Source: Sabellastarte sp. h YS-2021
Taxonomy: Eukaryota; Annelida; Polychaeta; Sabellida; Sabellidae
Direction: 5' to 3'
Assembly (NCBI GenBank): GCA_964017235.1
Contig: OZ024935.1
Coordinates: 6,076,001-6,140,000 of the forward strand
DNA: 64,000 nt
Shown here: positions 44,150 to 55,781 of the stretch, one piece after another
Position numbering within the stretch: the first letter of the stretch is position 1
How the letters are laid out: each line of letters opens with the position of its first letter
The notes under the pieces: generated by a model
Seen by the model: only the letters and a program-made list of their open reading frames with translations
Database searches by the model: none
What the model was told of the DNA's origin: nothing
Made by a program: the position numbers and the translations under genes

Positions 44150-46760
44150 AAAGATGATTTTATTTTATAAAATGTAATATACCTACCATATGAAAACACT
44201 TGGGTTAAGGACGGTTGGGCTTTTGGTGACTGCCACATACACCATACATACAATTTAAAATATAAGGGGAGACCCTATTTAAAGCTATTGCTACCTTTTA
44301 AACCCTGGTGACTTGATGAGCAGATATACAGAAAATAGTTCATTCTTTTTGTGGCGGATTGAACAGTAAACAGGTGTTTTTGTTACCTCATAAAAGACCT
44401 GCATTTACATGTTTTTGGTGGTCTGTAAGTATTCTTAACCTGTTTATTCACATTTCCTACATTTTATTTACCATTTCCTTCGATTTCTGGTGAACTTCCT
44501 TAATCAAAGAAGTAAGAAAGTTGGCTTTAAGGTTGGCCTTCTCAGTGCACATGTTACAACACAACTGGCTCATCAGAGCAAGAGTTGATTCTTAACTTGA
44601 TTTGTGCCTATAACAGGTCTCCTTCCTAGGCCAGGTTTTCAACTTGTCGAAAGATGCCTTCTCACCTCACAAGGGCAAGGTTTTCTGCCTTTTGAGCAAC
44701 TCACCCTTTCTCTGCCTTGGAACACCTTTAATATTCCTCTCCAAGTACGCACCTTTTCTTTTCCTGACTACTTCTTCAAGGTCGCCTGTACATGACACTT
44801 CTTCAGTGTTATTTCAGGATACCTTGCTTTTTCCTTCTAAAAGGTTCTTTTGATTGTCCATTCTTTGACCCTTCTGACAAGGTTCATTTAAGGTGGTACT
44901 TTCGACACCCCAGTTGTAGCATCAACTTACATGGACATCTCACTTCAAGTTTAGGGAGCTTTTTGTGCTCTTTTGATCACCTAAGGTCCATGTCCGATGT
45001 AGCAGTCCAATCTACTCATCAGTTGTAGAGCTCATAGCTGGGCTTTTTGCTCTCAAACTTTTGTTTCCTTATTATCCTTTCATCAAAGGATCATCAATAC
45101 AGCCCAGATAACACAGATGACTTGCTCTCAAGACATTTGTTTTTCCCTTGTCTTTTCATTCAAGGATCCTTTCAATAGCCTCGGACAACTCTTCTGTCTG
45201 TGCTTTCTTTTTATAGCAAGGGAACTTCTACTCTTGGGACATGTTTCACTCTTTTGGCACCTGTTTGCCATTTTTTCTATATTTTTTGGGAGTTCCTTCT
45301 TCATGCGTTGTGACTGAAGTCTCCTCACAGAAGAATGTTCAGAGGAGATGTCAAGGAGGATTTGTAATCCTCTAAAACTGTCCATGAAGCTTAGTGGAAC
45401 TGCTTTAAAAGTTGTGGGGAAACATGGCCACTCTGCCATGCTTCAACTGTCCCATTCGTTGCTGAATTTTCCTTTTAAGGAACTATTTCTTCAGACAATA
45501 GGGATACAGGCCATCTCTCCCTATGCTGTAACTTGGCGTTGAGCTCTTACAAAGAGCTCAGAAGACTCTTTCATTGCTTCCAGGATAAGGGTAGTTGTCA
45601 CCTCCCTGGTTGGTACTTAATCCTTGGTTCTGCAGGCTCTCATCAGGGCTCCTTTTAAATCATTTTCACTTGCTGAGGCATTTTTTGTTCAGATATAAGA
45701 CAATCTTTCTTATTACCCTTGCTTCACGTAGGAGGAGTGACTTTGATTCATTTACTTTAAAGGTCCTTCTCGCTCTGTAGGGATGGCTTAAGTTATCCTT
45801 AAGTCAGATCTTACTTTCCTTGCTTAAGCCAGCTATCTTCAGAATTATCTTCCTGCTTTGACTTTTGTCTTAGTTACAATGACTAAAAGGACAGTTCCTT
45901 CCTATCTGACAGATTCCTTAGATACTATCTATCTAGCAATCCTGACTATTTTAAGGAGGATGTCTTCTTTGTCTTTCTTATGGAGTCCAAAAAGGGTGAT
46001 ATTGCTCCTCGGACAATATCCATTTGGATTAACACTTTATTCCTTCAAATTCTGTTTCACATGTGAAGGTCCATGATATTATTTCTAAAGCTTATTCCTG
46101 GTCTTTATGTGGTATTCCACTGCTTTACATCATGGGCGATTCTTCATGGAATTCTTGCACTTCACTTCTTTTTCTTTAGAGATGTTGCACTTAAGAATCT
46201 TTATGATTTCTCAAGTGTAGTGGACTTTGTTTCCACTTTGTTTCCTATTCTTCCTTAAATCCCTTAATTTAAGACAATCTGAGAATTTTAGTAAAAGGGG
46301 GTGGCATCTCCCATTTACAAAACTATAGTGCAGTGGTGAAGTTATTTTATTGGCTATTTCATCAGCACAGAGTTTTTGGGTTCAATTGCACCAATTGCAC
46401 CACATCAATTCTATGTGGGCATTAAACCCAAGTGTTTTCACATTGTAGGGTATATTATATTTTAATAAAATAAAATGTGAAAACAGCAAATCGCCCTCCC
46501 GCTTTTTAAAAGAACTTTTTCCAGCATTTATGTTTATTCACAAAAAGAATGAACAACATCTGTACTGTTGCACATGGCAGAGTGAATTAGGTCATGAGGG
46601 CTCAAAGGGTAGCAAGTACGTAGCTTTAAATAGTGTCTCCCCTTATATTTTAAATTGTATGTATGGTGTATGTGGCGATCACCGAATGCCTAACCGTCCT
46701 TAACCTAAGTGTTTTATATGGTAGATACATACATTTTCTTCATAAAAATGTATTTTACAC
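44150..46760 (+). mobile_element. DIRS-like element with long inverted terminal repeats
   Basis: Outer sequences 44168-44400 and 46510-46740 are inverted copies of each other; shared phrases include acttgggttaaggacggtt (reversed: aaccgtccttaacctaagt), ccacatacaccatacataca and taaaatataaggggagac. Inside, plus-strand pieces in several frames read SFLGQVFNLSKDAFSP (about 44622, RNase H-side motif of DIRS), LFRYKTIFLITLASRRRSDF (about 45685-45745) and FFFRDVALKNLYDFSSVVDF (about 46165-46225). The LASxRRxSD block is the first part of a tyrosine-recombinase active site. Inverted terminal repeats together with this recombinase match the DIRS1 plan. Badly frameshifted. It is inserted in the endonuclease of the minus-strand LINE that flanks it on both sides. 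Confidence 0.75.
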
Positions 46761-46799
46761 TTAAAAATATGAAAGTTTCTTTGGTGGTCAGTGTTGAAA

Positions 46800-48400
46800 T
46801 CAAGAGTCACAATTATAGCATACAAGGTAGACTTTGTATGTAACTGTCTAATATTCCAAGGCAGTTAAAAAATTAATCATTGGTTTGCATACTATCACAA
46901 GGTAAGTATAATGTGTAATCATGTCAGTTGTTTTGGTGCTAACTCCTGTGAAGCAGTTGTTTTTTTCACGTTTTGGATGTATTGTGACAATGATCTTTTC
47001 TCCATAAAACACGAACTCCACCAAATTGTCTTCCTTTCAGCATTCTGGCTGGGGGGTCTACTGGTGAGACAAATGCCTCAGGAAGTGTGGGTGAAATGAG
47101 CTGAACTGAGAGAGTTCATTCTTGTCTAACTATAATTCTTGAAGTATCAGAACATCATACTTACTGCAAAAGGATCCTTCAGTTCATAGGCTGAAGAAGT
47201 CTATGAGTAACATAGCTGATATAGTATCCATGGTTTATGACTGTTTAGCTGCTATAGGAGTCTTCGCAGGGAAGAATCTCCGTACTAAAAGTCCATCAGG
47301 CCAGTTATCAGGATCACATACATTGGTATCTTGGTGAATCCTAAGATCAAATTTAAATGAAGCCTGGCCTGGGGTGGCAACTTTGTAGTTTCTCACATAA
47401 TATTTTATCCACTTTAAGAGCTTTCTTCACAATAAAAGACACATCTTCACAGTTTGAATCAGGTGACAATCGCAAAACAAACAAACTTATTATTCTGTTT
47501 TGTGAAAAATGGTTTGTAGAAGCTGACAGGTGGTTTGTTATTTCTGTGATCTGTGTTTTGATGATGTGTAGGTCAGATAGCTGTTCCTTTAGTGTGGTCA
47601 CTTCATTTTAACTCAACAAATATATTTGTTCAGAAATCCCCTTTCTAATGTCATTTACTTGTTGTGATAAGACACTGATGTCATACACATCTGGATCGAG
47701 GGGTGGTAATCTAGCTGGATTAACAGAGACAAAAGTAGGAAGATGGCCAGGTGCAATCCGGCTCATCAAGTTGTATACATCTAAGGTGTTATGGCAACAT
47801 TTACAGCGCTAAAAGACATACTAAGTGATAATCGCTATATAAAAATCATGTGTTATGTTATGTGTTATGTTATGTTACCTGAACCAGATCTCTTTCTGTT
47901 TTCCATTGGATGGGAAAAATATGAGCACATTTATTATACAGTAAATTTTTAGCCATTCAGACTTCAAAGTTTGAGTAAAAGTCTGTAATTGTCTTGTTCA
48001 GAGTCTTCTGTGGAAAGACATCCATTTTATTATGCACAAAACACAATAGTTCACTCAATACAACCTCAGTAGACTTCTCTTTTGCAATCACAATGTGGTT
48101 ATTTCTGTGTTCAGTAGTACAATTATTATTTACACCAATGCATTTGTCAGAACATGTTGAACCTTCATTTATTCTATTTTGATCATCGGCAATGTCATTG
48201 AAATTGTTAATCAGTTAAGCAGAATTTTTACGAGTTACCCTCTTATCTAGGGACTTTGTATTTTCCTGTGGGTTGTGTTCATTATTACAATAATCACACT
48301 CTCTCAGTTTCACTAGAATTCCTTTTATACTAACGGAACACTGTCCATCTTGGAGTCCCCAACAGGCTGGCATTATTTAGTTCTGATTGTTCACAGTGTA
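46800..48400 (-). mobile_element. LINE ORF1 and endonuclease start (upstream of a nested DIRS)
   Basis: From 48385 downward a Cys-rich start (IKGILVKLRECDYCNNEH) is followed by decayed sequence. Then comes the frame 47601-47353, with TTLKEQLSDLHIIKTQITEI and SCHPRPGFI. After a shift it reads DNWPDGLLVRRFF, which resembles LINE ORF1 C-termini. The endonuclease then begins: EGSFCSKYDVLILQE (about 47190-47140) and SPVDPPARMLKGRQFGGVRV with LWRK (about 47070-47000), matching the GR-GGV-ILWRK motif. The endonuclease continues to a VYLVCYN-like motif at about 46855 and is then cut by the DIRS-like element. The reverse transcriptase resumes at 44110. Confidence 0.6.
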
Positions 48401-49165
48401 AACATTATATTCCACAAACAAACTTGTCTTTGTGGCTTTACTAATGTATAAGGTGTTTCCAAATCTGGTGTTATTCAGGAACATTTGCGTCAATGCACAC
48501 AGTTCCATATGGGTTGGAGAATACTTTGGTAGATTTTTATTTTTTATTTTTATGTTGTAACAGTGGTCTGTGCAGGTGGCTCTGACCTGACATTATGGCA
48601 TCACCCTGCGGCATTAGTGTCTGCCTCCATGTGAACAATTTCTCATCTGATCCTACAAGGCAAAGGGACATGCTGTAACTTTAAGAAGATACCATATCTG
48701 TTGAGGATAATAGATTGTAAAAGCCATGCAGATCTGTCTGTTAGTCTGTTCTCAGAGCTGTAAGAAGAGAGGTACCCATACCCAAAGTGTTAACATTTTA
48801 TCACAATTTTCTCATTGACTATGGAAGGGATTTCTCTTTTATTTTGCATATATGTACTCGGCCACAAGTAGATTACCTTGTGTGACTATCAGGCCTGGAT
48901 CTTTCTTATTTTTTTTATGAATTTTTAAATAATTTTAATGCATTTAAAATCATGAATTCATCCAGTAAATCACTTATAACTTGAAAAGTTTTGTTAATTT
49001 TGTTTTTTATGTTTCTGTTTCAGCTCTAAGATAGTAATTTTTTTACTTGTAGCTCCTCGCACAGCTAAGCAATAGATACACAAATTATGCATATGCTGAT
49101 CTGTACAAATACAATTCATCCCACTCTCCCCTTCACTCCACACAAAATGCAGCCGATAAAAGAAT

Positions 49166-49217
49166 AGTCTCTCTCTGTGTGTGTGGGGGGGTTGTGTGTG
49201 TGTGTGTGTGTGTGTGT
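49166..49217. repeat. CT/GT microsatellite
   Basis: ctctctctgtgtgtgtggg runs into a G tract and then an uninterrupted (GT) run to about 49215. The minus-strand frame across it (His/Thr repeats) is an artefact. Confidence 0.95.
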
Positions 49218-50214
49218 ACATGTTACAGGCAGTTATCATATCTGTTTCCATTTATATTTAAGGACAGAATTTTCCTCTTGCTATTTTTAAGTGTTTGTCT
49301 CTGATCTTGTGGGAGCTACTTTAATTGTATAAGACAAACTCTGGTGTTAATCTTGTTTGTGGAAACAAATTTAACTGCAATTAGAATTTCTCAACATCTT
49401 TAACAGTCTAATCACTCAGCCTGATCCAGTTTGATCTAGGTTTGTATTCTACACAAAGGCCTCCAGTATGAAAGGACCTACACATAGTAGCCTTAATCAT
49501 GGCAGTGACAAGCCATTTCATGTAAAACCATCAAAAATGTGCTAGAATCTAAAAAGACTTTATTGAGTTGCAACTTACTCTTTAGCTAATTTTACTTTAA
49601 CTGCCTTATGTATTAGTAAACATTGATATTCACATTGGCACAATATTTTATCATCAAGATTGAAAAAGTATTTTTATACCCAGCTGATTCATGAATTGAT
49701 TTGGTTCATAAACTTGATTTGTGAATCGATTTGGTTCACAAGTTTAGGAGTCCTTGCACCCCTAGAAGTTAGGACTATTTCTTCTGGAAAAAATTAAATT
49801 TTCAAAATTCTGACAGCGGTCTTGAATTTTGGTGGAAATGGAAAATATCATTTATCTTGAAAACCGTAAAATATACAGTGAATTTGGCAAATTTTACATC
49901 CTCTGCATAGTAAAGTTGCTTCAAAGTTCAGTTTATAATATGAAAAAGGTCTTTTATCTCCTTTTTATGAACACATTTTTTTGTGGTCACACTACCTCCA
50001 TTTTTGCCTAATACCCAGTAAATAAACACTACAGTAGTGGTCTTGTTTGCAAATTTTTTACTACAGTGTAATGCACATTGCATTCATCAAGTATGCCTCC
50101 GTGGTGCACCTGGGGGGAGTACTTCATACATGTACTGATTCTAAGAAGAAACTGTATCTTCTCATAACTTGGTTCTTTTAATTCCCTTCTTTTGACTTTA
50201 AAGTTACAAAACCC

Positions 50215-50445
50215 ATAGAGTAAGAAATCTAAAATTCGCCAGGAATCTAAAATTCGCCACCTCTAAAACCTTAGTTAATTTTACGAAGAAAATGATGTTT
50301 TTGTCCAAAAATTGATATTTTTCAGTTCAAAAAGCCTTAATTTACTATACAGTCAACAAATCTCACCACAATTCATTTATTTTATTAGTATTTTCACATG
50401 TGGCGAATTTCAGATATGTGGCGAATTTTAGATTTCTTACTCTAT
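50215..50445. mobile_element. 231-bp MITE with 27-bp perfect inverted termini
   Basis: ATAGAGTAAGAAATCTAAAA (continuing TTCGCCA) at 50215-50241 is the exact reverse complement of 50419-50445. A second pair, aatctaaaattcgccacctc and catgtggcgaatttcagata, lies just inside. It is bounded by AT/TA dinucleotides, compatible with a Tc1/mariner-type TA target. It sits inside the middle part of composite element A2. Confidence 0.85.
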
Positions 50446-50953
50446 ATCATTATTAAAGTCTGTCAGTCACTATGCACCCACTTGTTAAATTACTTACCTT
50501 TGTTATGAACCAGGTTCTCAGTAGCTCCTGAGGCAGCACCTTAACAGTTAAATTTGTACATTACTCCCCAACACCATTTGCAGTGCACAACTTTTGTGTC
50601 CCTTTGTACTTTCACTTGTAGTCTGAAGCTCTAAGAACAAAGTCAGCTGACACAGAGTCCGTTCAGGGGCACTGATTGCTTGTTTAATTTGTTGGTCTGC
50701 TGCAAATGATTCCATCAGAAAATGGCAAAACAAATCAAAGAAGCCATCTGTCTCAAATGAAAACGATTTGTCATACACCCAACAATGTTATTCATAAATC
50801 TTTAACTATCTAGTACCTGGCAGTCATCTCCTGCTATTTGGCTCAAAAGGTCAGGGTTAAAATATAAGATCCCACATGAGAAGAGAGGCTGGGGTGCATC
50901 TCTCAGGTTGGGTCAAATGATATTCTCACACAGGTGTGTTTTCAATAAAATTA

Positions 50954-51985
50954 ACTACCGTATTTGATATAATTAACGCACAGTGTGCTCAAAAATCGAA
51001 TTAACCCTGCAATGTAATTTAAAGCCTGTAAAAAGGCAACTCTGTTAGTAGGCACCAATATATACATAGTGATAACTAGTTTGGTTTGGGCAATCTTCCT
51101 GCCTGTGAAGAACACCAATATGGTGTGTAATACAAGGTATTTCATACATGCACCAAAAAAAGGAATTATAAGTTCAACCTTAATTTGTCTGACACAATGA
51201 TTACTCTTTGTCACTGTACTGTACATGCATTCTTCAATCATTTGATTAGTAATATTACACATGTTGGAGAAATATTATGCATACACTGAAATTAATTTTA
51301 ACACACGACTGCCCATTACTCTGATAATAGTAAACATTTAAACTAATTGAGGTTTATCATACACATACCAAAAAGCACATCAATTCCAACTAAGGGATTG
51401 GATATGTGATAGGATCTCATTTAAAACACATTATATGAAACTTCAAACATTCAATTGCGAACACTGGTATTTTGGCTAAATGCTCATTTTATTGCTCTCT
51501 GCAGTAAACAGTTTATAAAACTTGTAATGGCTTGTGGGGAGAAGTCTGCACGACTTCAAAAATGAACTCTTGCAGTAGGGATGTTATATTTGACAGTCTC
51601 AGTTTCCACACTGTCTGACCAAGGCTATGCTTCAGAAATCTGTGCTGGATTTAATGTTCTTTCTATGATTTTGTCTTCCTCACCCAACACTACTTGAAGT
51701 TACATATCGAACATGTAACCCAGATTAAGTGCATAAATAGTTCACAAGTTCTATCTTAAACCTTCTAATTTAAAATAACATGTTTATGAGTGACTTTTAT
51801 CAAAAGCGAGTTTACAACAGGACATTAAAATACTCTCTATAATCAGAAATTTTATATGCCAGTATCCTTAACATCAGGTTGAAGTAATATCGAAAGTAGA
51901 AAACCAGACTCCTGGGATTTATAGCCATCAATTAAGGTGGTGTGCGCTTAATGGAGCATGTGCACTAGTTACATTAAGTACGGTA
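50954..51985. mobile_element. Probable DNA transposon with ACCGTATTT ends
   Basis: The left end ctaccgtatttgatataatt (with aacgcacagtgtgctc) pairs with the right end, reversed: ataccgtacttaatgtaact (with agtgcacatgctccattaag). The ends are imperfect but extend over about 50 bp. No transposase frame is visible in the 1.0 kb between. Superfamily not determined. Confidence 0.5.
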
Positions 51986-52766
51986 TTTATGGAGATTGTG
52001 AAGCATAAAAATTGAAGACATCAACCATGAAAGAGGTATTAAGCCTCACAAACTGCAAGATAATGCACATTCCTTCCATTCGTTCTTAAAAGGAACTGTT
52101 CCTACAAATTTACAATTTTACCATTTGACAAAGCAAAATTGTGTTTTCACAATATACTGGCAATGTAATTGTGACTTTTGTAGTTGTTTTTGAAGTACCT
52201 ACAAAGATGTGCCAATTATTTTCAGCATATAAAGTCTACACTATTATGATACCATACCAGATAACTATTACTAAAGGCCTATTCACACTGTCCCGTCAAG
52301 TTGTATCATGACCTTGACCTTATGGTTCTGTATTGTGACCTTGTATGCGGGTGGTGCAACATTTAAACATGAGCAATTCAACAAAGCAATACTGCCTCCT
52401 AATCCTTTGTTGTGTACATTTTAGATTAGTATGTGACAGTTTGAGGGAGGTTCTTTAAACATTTTTAAAAATCCACTATTTGGCTTAAAATGGCTTTCTG
52501 TTATAAACATCTGTTATAAACATGTTTTGTTATAAACATCCCACTAATGTATGACTGCTGACTTACTAAACAATATGGATCTTGTTTTTCTGTGCTGGAC
52601 CCAAAGGTTTATACAGGTGCAAAAGCTTAACTCATTGAAGCTTATTTCAGTTCGACATCATATTTTAACAATTTTCTTTCATTAAACAGTAAGCTGAACA
52701 GAACAATAGATGAATCTAAAATTTCAAAGATGTCATTTACATCTGTGCTGTAAACAGGGGATGATT
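51986..52766. other. No gene seen
   Basis: AT-rich; short phrases such as gttataaacatctgttataaacatg (52499-52545) are simple repeats. No supported frame. Confidence 0.35.
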
Positions 52767-52770
52767 TTAA

Positions 52771-53349
52771 CTCAGGACATCCTTGTCTTGAAATATATAC
52801 AAATGGCATAAAGACTTGATTAAAAATAATTGGACTAATCATGCATCAATAATATACAAGTCCTTATGACGCCGCTGTTGACAAATTCTTACCATATGAT
52901 GCTTGAGATAGCAGAGTCAGACTTTCAAGATGCCAGCCAAAACAGAGCCTAAACATCACTGAAATTCATGTTTCCTAATGCAGAGTTTTACTCAAATTAT
53001 TTTCCCTTGTGCAATGAAACTTGAATATTACAAAGCATCAACAAACACTGGAGGCGGCCCACTGTGGCGCAGTGTTAACATACTCATGTCCCACCTCTGA
53101 GGTCAGCGGTTCAAACCCGAATCCTATGTTCAAAGATAGTAGTTTTTTAACTGATGATCGGCAGTTCACAGGACAGAACCGTGACTTACTCTATGTACTG
53201 GTTTCCTCTGCCCACAAAACTACCCATCATTAAATGACCTGTACAGTGTGGAAAGCTATGTCAAGCCCCAAATATATTAATAAGTCAACAAGCACTAGAA
53301 ACAGTAAAAATCACATTTCCTTTGATTAATGCAAATAGCATGGCCTGAG
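52771..53349. mobile_element. TTAA-target MITE, copy 2, split by a SINE
   Basis: Ends CTCAGGACAT and ATGGCCTGAG are flanked by TTAA (52767-52770 and 53350-53353). The interior aligns with 1810-2145, for example tcaataatatacaa with tcaatgatatacaac and cctttgattaatgcaaata with catttgattaatgaaaata. The extra length is the SINE at 53053-53284 plus small changes. Confidence 0.7.
53053..53284 (+). mobile_element. tRNA-derived SINE, copy 4, in a MITE
   Basis: The head tgtggcgcagtgttaacat and B box ggttcaaaccc lead to the shared body (gatcggcagttcacaggac; tgtactggtttcctctgccc) and the tail caagccccaaatat. A 15-bp flanking duplication with two mismatches (53038-53052, tcaacaaacactgga; 53285-53299, tcaacaagcactaga) marks the insertion. 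Copy 1 of the same MITE (1810-2145) lacks the SINE at this point and serves as the empty site. Confidence 0.85.
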
Positions 53350-53569
53350 TTAAAATTGGTGAGGAAGTCCTTTCTTTGTAATTCTTTGTTGTACAATCAC
53401 AATGTGGTAAAAAGTGTCAAGGTCACTGGGCCACCTATAAAATGGTCATGTTCTCCATTCTGTAAGAGCACACAATTTAAAAGCTAAGAAGAATTAAGAA
53501 TGAGCAACACATTTGTCGAAATATGCATTAGCAGTTTAACTTGTGTAATGAGATGCTTGATGACATCTG

Positions 53570-53770
53570 CTTTTGCCACTTTTCGTCTACTATTCAGAAA
53601 GAAACTGAAGGACTATCTCTTTGCAAAAAGCAAATTAAGCGTAGGTTAATCATATTCTTCTGACTGTCTATATTGTGCCTCCTTTTTCACATATCTGGAC
53701 TATGATTTTTTGATTCTCATTTTTGGGAGGAGATTAATCACAATACAGGTCAAATTAGAATTAGACACAG
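53570..53770 (+). mobile_element. L2-like LINE tail fragment
   Basis: Plus-strand translation gives SAFATFRLLFRKKLKDYLFA (about 53565-53625), the final helix of L2-like proteins. It is followed by a shortened 3' end, acaggtcaaattagaattaga, matching the AATTAGA tails at 6316 and 25826. About 200 bp survive. Confidence 0.65.
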
Positions 53771-53838
53771 AAAAGCTTTGCTGTTTCTATTTCATTCTTT
53801 ACAATAAACACTATTTAATGTACAATATTCATTTGTGT

Positions 53839-53969
53839 GTTGGTCGGCAGTTTACAGTACAGAACCCTAACGAACTCTATGTACTGGTTTCCTCTGCCCT
53901 TCCAACTACCCATCGTGATATGACCTGTACAGTGTTGAAAGCGACGTAAAACCCCAAATAAATAAATAA
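53839..53969 (+). mobile_element. tRNA-derived SINE, copy 5, 5'-truncated
   Basis: Only the body and tail remain (gtcggcagtttacagtacag; tgtactggtttcctctgccc; gcgacgtaaaaccccaaata). A perfect 12-bp duplication, ATTCATTTGTGT, lies at 53827-53838 and 53970-53981. It abuts the truncation point, so the copy was truncated at insertion and not eroded later. Confidence 0.88.
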
Positions 53970-54222
53970 ATTCATTTGTGTAAAGAAATTAATTTGACGT
54001 TATCTATGGCTATATGATTTTGAAACAACAATTTTCTTTCATGACCTTCTAGTCTGGTGCTACATCGATTAACAGCTATAAAACATGCTGGGATTAGATT
54101 AAACTATTATTTTTAGACAGTCAGATTTAAGGCCAATTCAAAATGAAAACTTTAAAAACTCATGATTTAATTGTGGACATTAACCAAGTGCTTCACAGGG
54201 ACAACTGTGAATGCAAAGAAAG

Positions 54223-55781
54223 TTATTTTAGACAGCTGATACAGAATCCACAAAAACTGGTTCTTTGGTCCCATTGTCCAATGAAATTGTTTTCATACTT
54301 GGACCTCAGGTAGACTGTCTCATTTTTACCACAAGGGTAAATGATTGTCTTGCATGTGTTTAGAATGATGATGGAGGAACCACTGTTGGAAGAATAAGCA
54401 TCACCACGTGGTCTCCCACCGATGCGTATCTCAGCACTGCTACGTCGTGCATATGGAGACCACAAATGTCCAGAGTAAAGACAGTAGGTGAAGAGATATA
54501 CACCAAGCTGTGGACATACGTAGTAGCCGTCTGGATGAAATCCACCTCCAAACATGATTGATTTCTTGTTGAAAGGGATAAGCTGCCCTCTACCAAAGAC
54601 TTTGCCGGTAGTGGTATATAAACAAAAAGCTCTTATGAAAGCATCTACAAATAAAAAAGAGAACAGAGTAGGTTGAGATATATGTCAGTCCATTGTGTGT
54701 GAGAAGATGGCTTGAGTGTTTGTTACACATTGCTTCTATTCTCAAGGTAGGGAATAAATTATTAACTGCTTCTGCAGTTTTAAAAAATCAAATAATAATA
54801 TCTTATACCAAGTGTTAATATAGCACAGTCTTAAATCTTAAGACATTCATTTTACAAAAAAAAAACAGTAAGCTATGAAAAAATTGACTTCTATTTAAGA
54901 ATATTTACTATTTATTATATATTTATTTCCATTATTTCCCATGATATTCAAATACGTATGGATACGAATACAAGGAGCAATGTCTATAGGCTATACCTCA
55001 AGCTGTAACTTTAATTTAATGGTATTCCGATTTTCTTACATTATTGCTCAGCAAGCTATAGAATGATAATTTCAGAAAAACTAAGATTAAAATAACTTTC
55101 TGTTTTACTCCTATTCCACAGTCTTCATCGAGTTTCCAACCTGCCATGATTATGTGAATAAGACTATATTTATGTGTTTTTGTGACATGGGCACATAATT
55201 ATGGCAATCACTGACCTGTTTACCAGTTTAGAAACTGATTGTGTTGCATATAGTAACTCATAAGAGCATTAAGACTTATCTTATAAGTCAAACAAGTTTA
55301 TTTTTTCAATGTATGACAAAATTTGGACGTTTAATGCACAATATTAATAATCTATTCATAACATTTAACCAGTTTGCACATGAATGGCAATATTCCATAA
55401 TATATTGGTCTTTACGAGTTGAAAGACTAGCCTTACTTGCTGCCAAGATAGATTTCATGTAGATATACCGAAAGGAATTATTATTGAAGTAGTAGCAATT
55501 GGCTGCCGGTTGTGCAACTTTTAGGTGTAAAACGTATTTTATTGGCCATAATATGTAATTGCAAAGTAAGAATCCTCTCACCTTTTTCTTAGGACCATTC
55601 ATAATTCAATATTGATTAGGTCTTTTAATCGATTGCAAAAGTGGAACAATAGCCTTAATTATGAAACGAAATCTCTTTGCAGACACTTGAACATATATTA
55701 TACATATCTGATACCTGTTCCATGGGTTGAGACCAGAATGATACAGAGAACCATGACAATGTTTGCTGCCAAGACACGCAT
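54223..55781 (-). CDS. Secreted C1q-domain-containing protein, two exons
   Basis: Exon 1 (55781-55715) starts at ATG and encodes a signal peptide, MRVLAANIVMVLCIILVSTH, then ends in phase 1 at a GT donor. Exon 2 (54644-54223) follows a good acceptor (TTTTTTATTTGTAG) and is in matching phase, so the join reads HGT-DAFIRAF. It encodes one C1q domain: FGRGQLIPFN, then GGGFHPDGYYVCPQLGVYLF, a central strand-rich part, and the closing SFCGF before TAA at 54225-54223. The GxYxCPxxGVYLF motif is the hallmark of the family. Total about 162 residues, no collagen region, so it is a short secreted globular-head C1q protein, a type greatly expanded in bivalves, where many act as lectin-like recognition molecules. 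ATTAAA at about 54165 on the minus strand may be the poly(A) signal. The intron is 1070 bp. Confidence 0.87.

Larger units (their letters stand above)
48560..50690. mobile_element. Composite repeat element A2 (second copy of A1)
   Basis: The left part (48580-49075) follows 17990-18540 almost phrase by phrase: cattatggcatcaccctgcgg, gcagatctgtctgttagtctg, cacaattttctcattgacta, taacttgaaaagt and gcacagctaagcaatagatac. It contains about one tandem unit where A1 has seven. The right part (50560-50690) matches 20395-20510: caccatttgcagtgcacaac and agtcagctgacacagagtcc. The middle (49080-50520) is unrelated to A1 and includes a GT microsatellite and a small MITE. Confidence 0.6.

Noticed and set aside
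45128-45439. Minus-strand frame of 103 codons
   Set aside because: It is antisense to decayed DIRS-like sequence and has no family motif.
48994-49251. Minus-strand frame with His/Thr run
   Set aside because: It crosses a GT microsatellite and a composite repeat; no independent support.
55306-55602. Possible middle exon of the C1q gene
   Set aside because: The signal-peptide exon and the C1q exon already join in matching phase, and this frame has no collagen or coiled-coil pattern.
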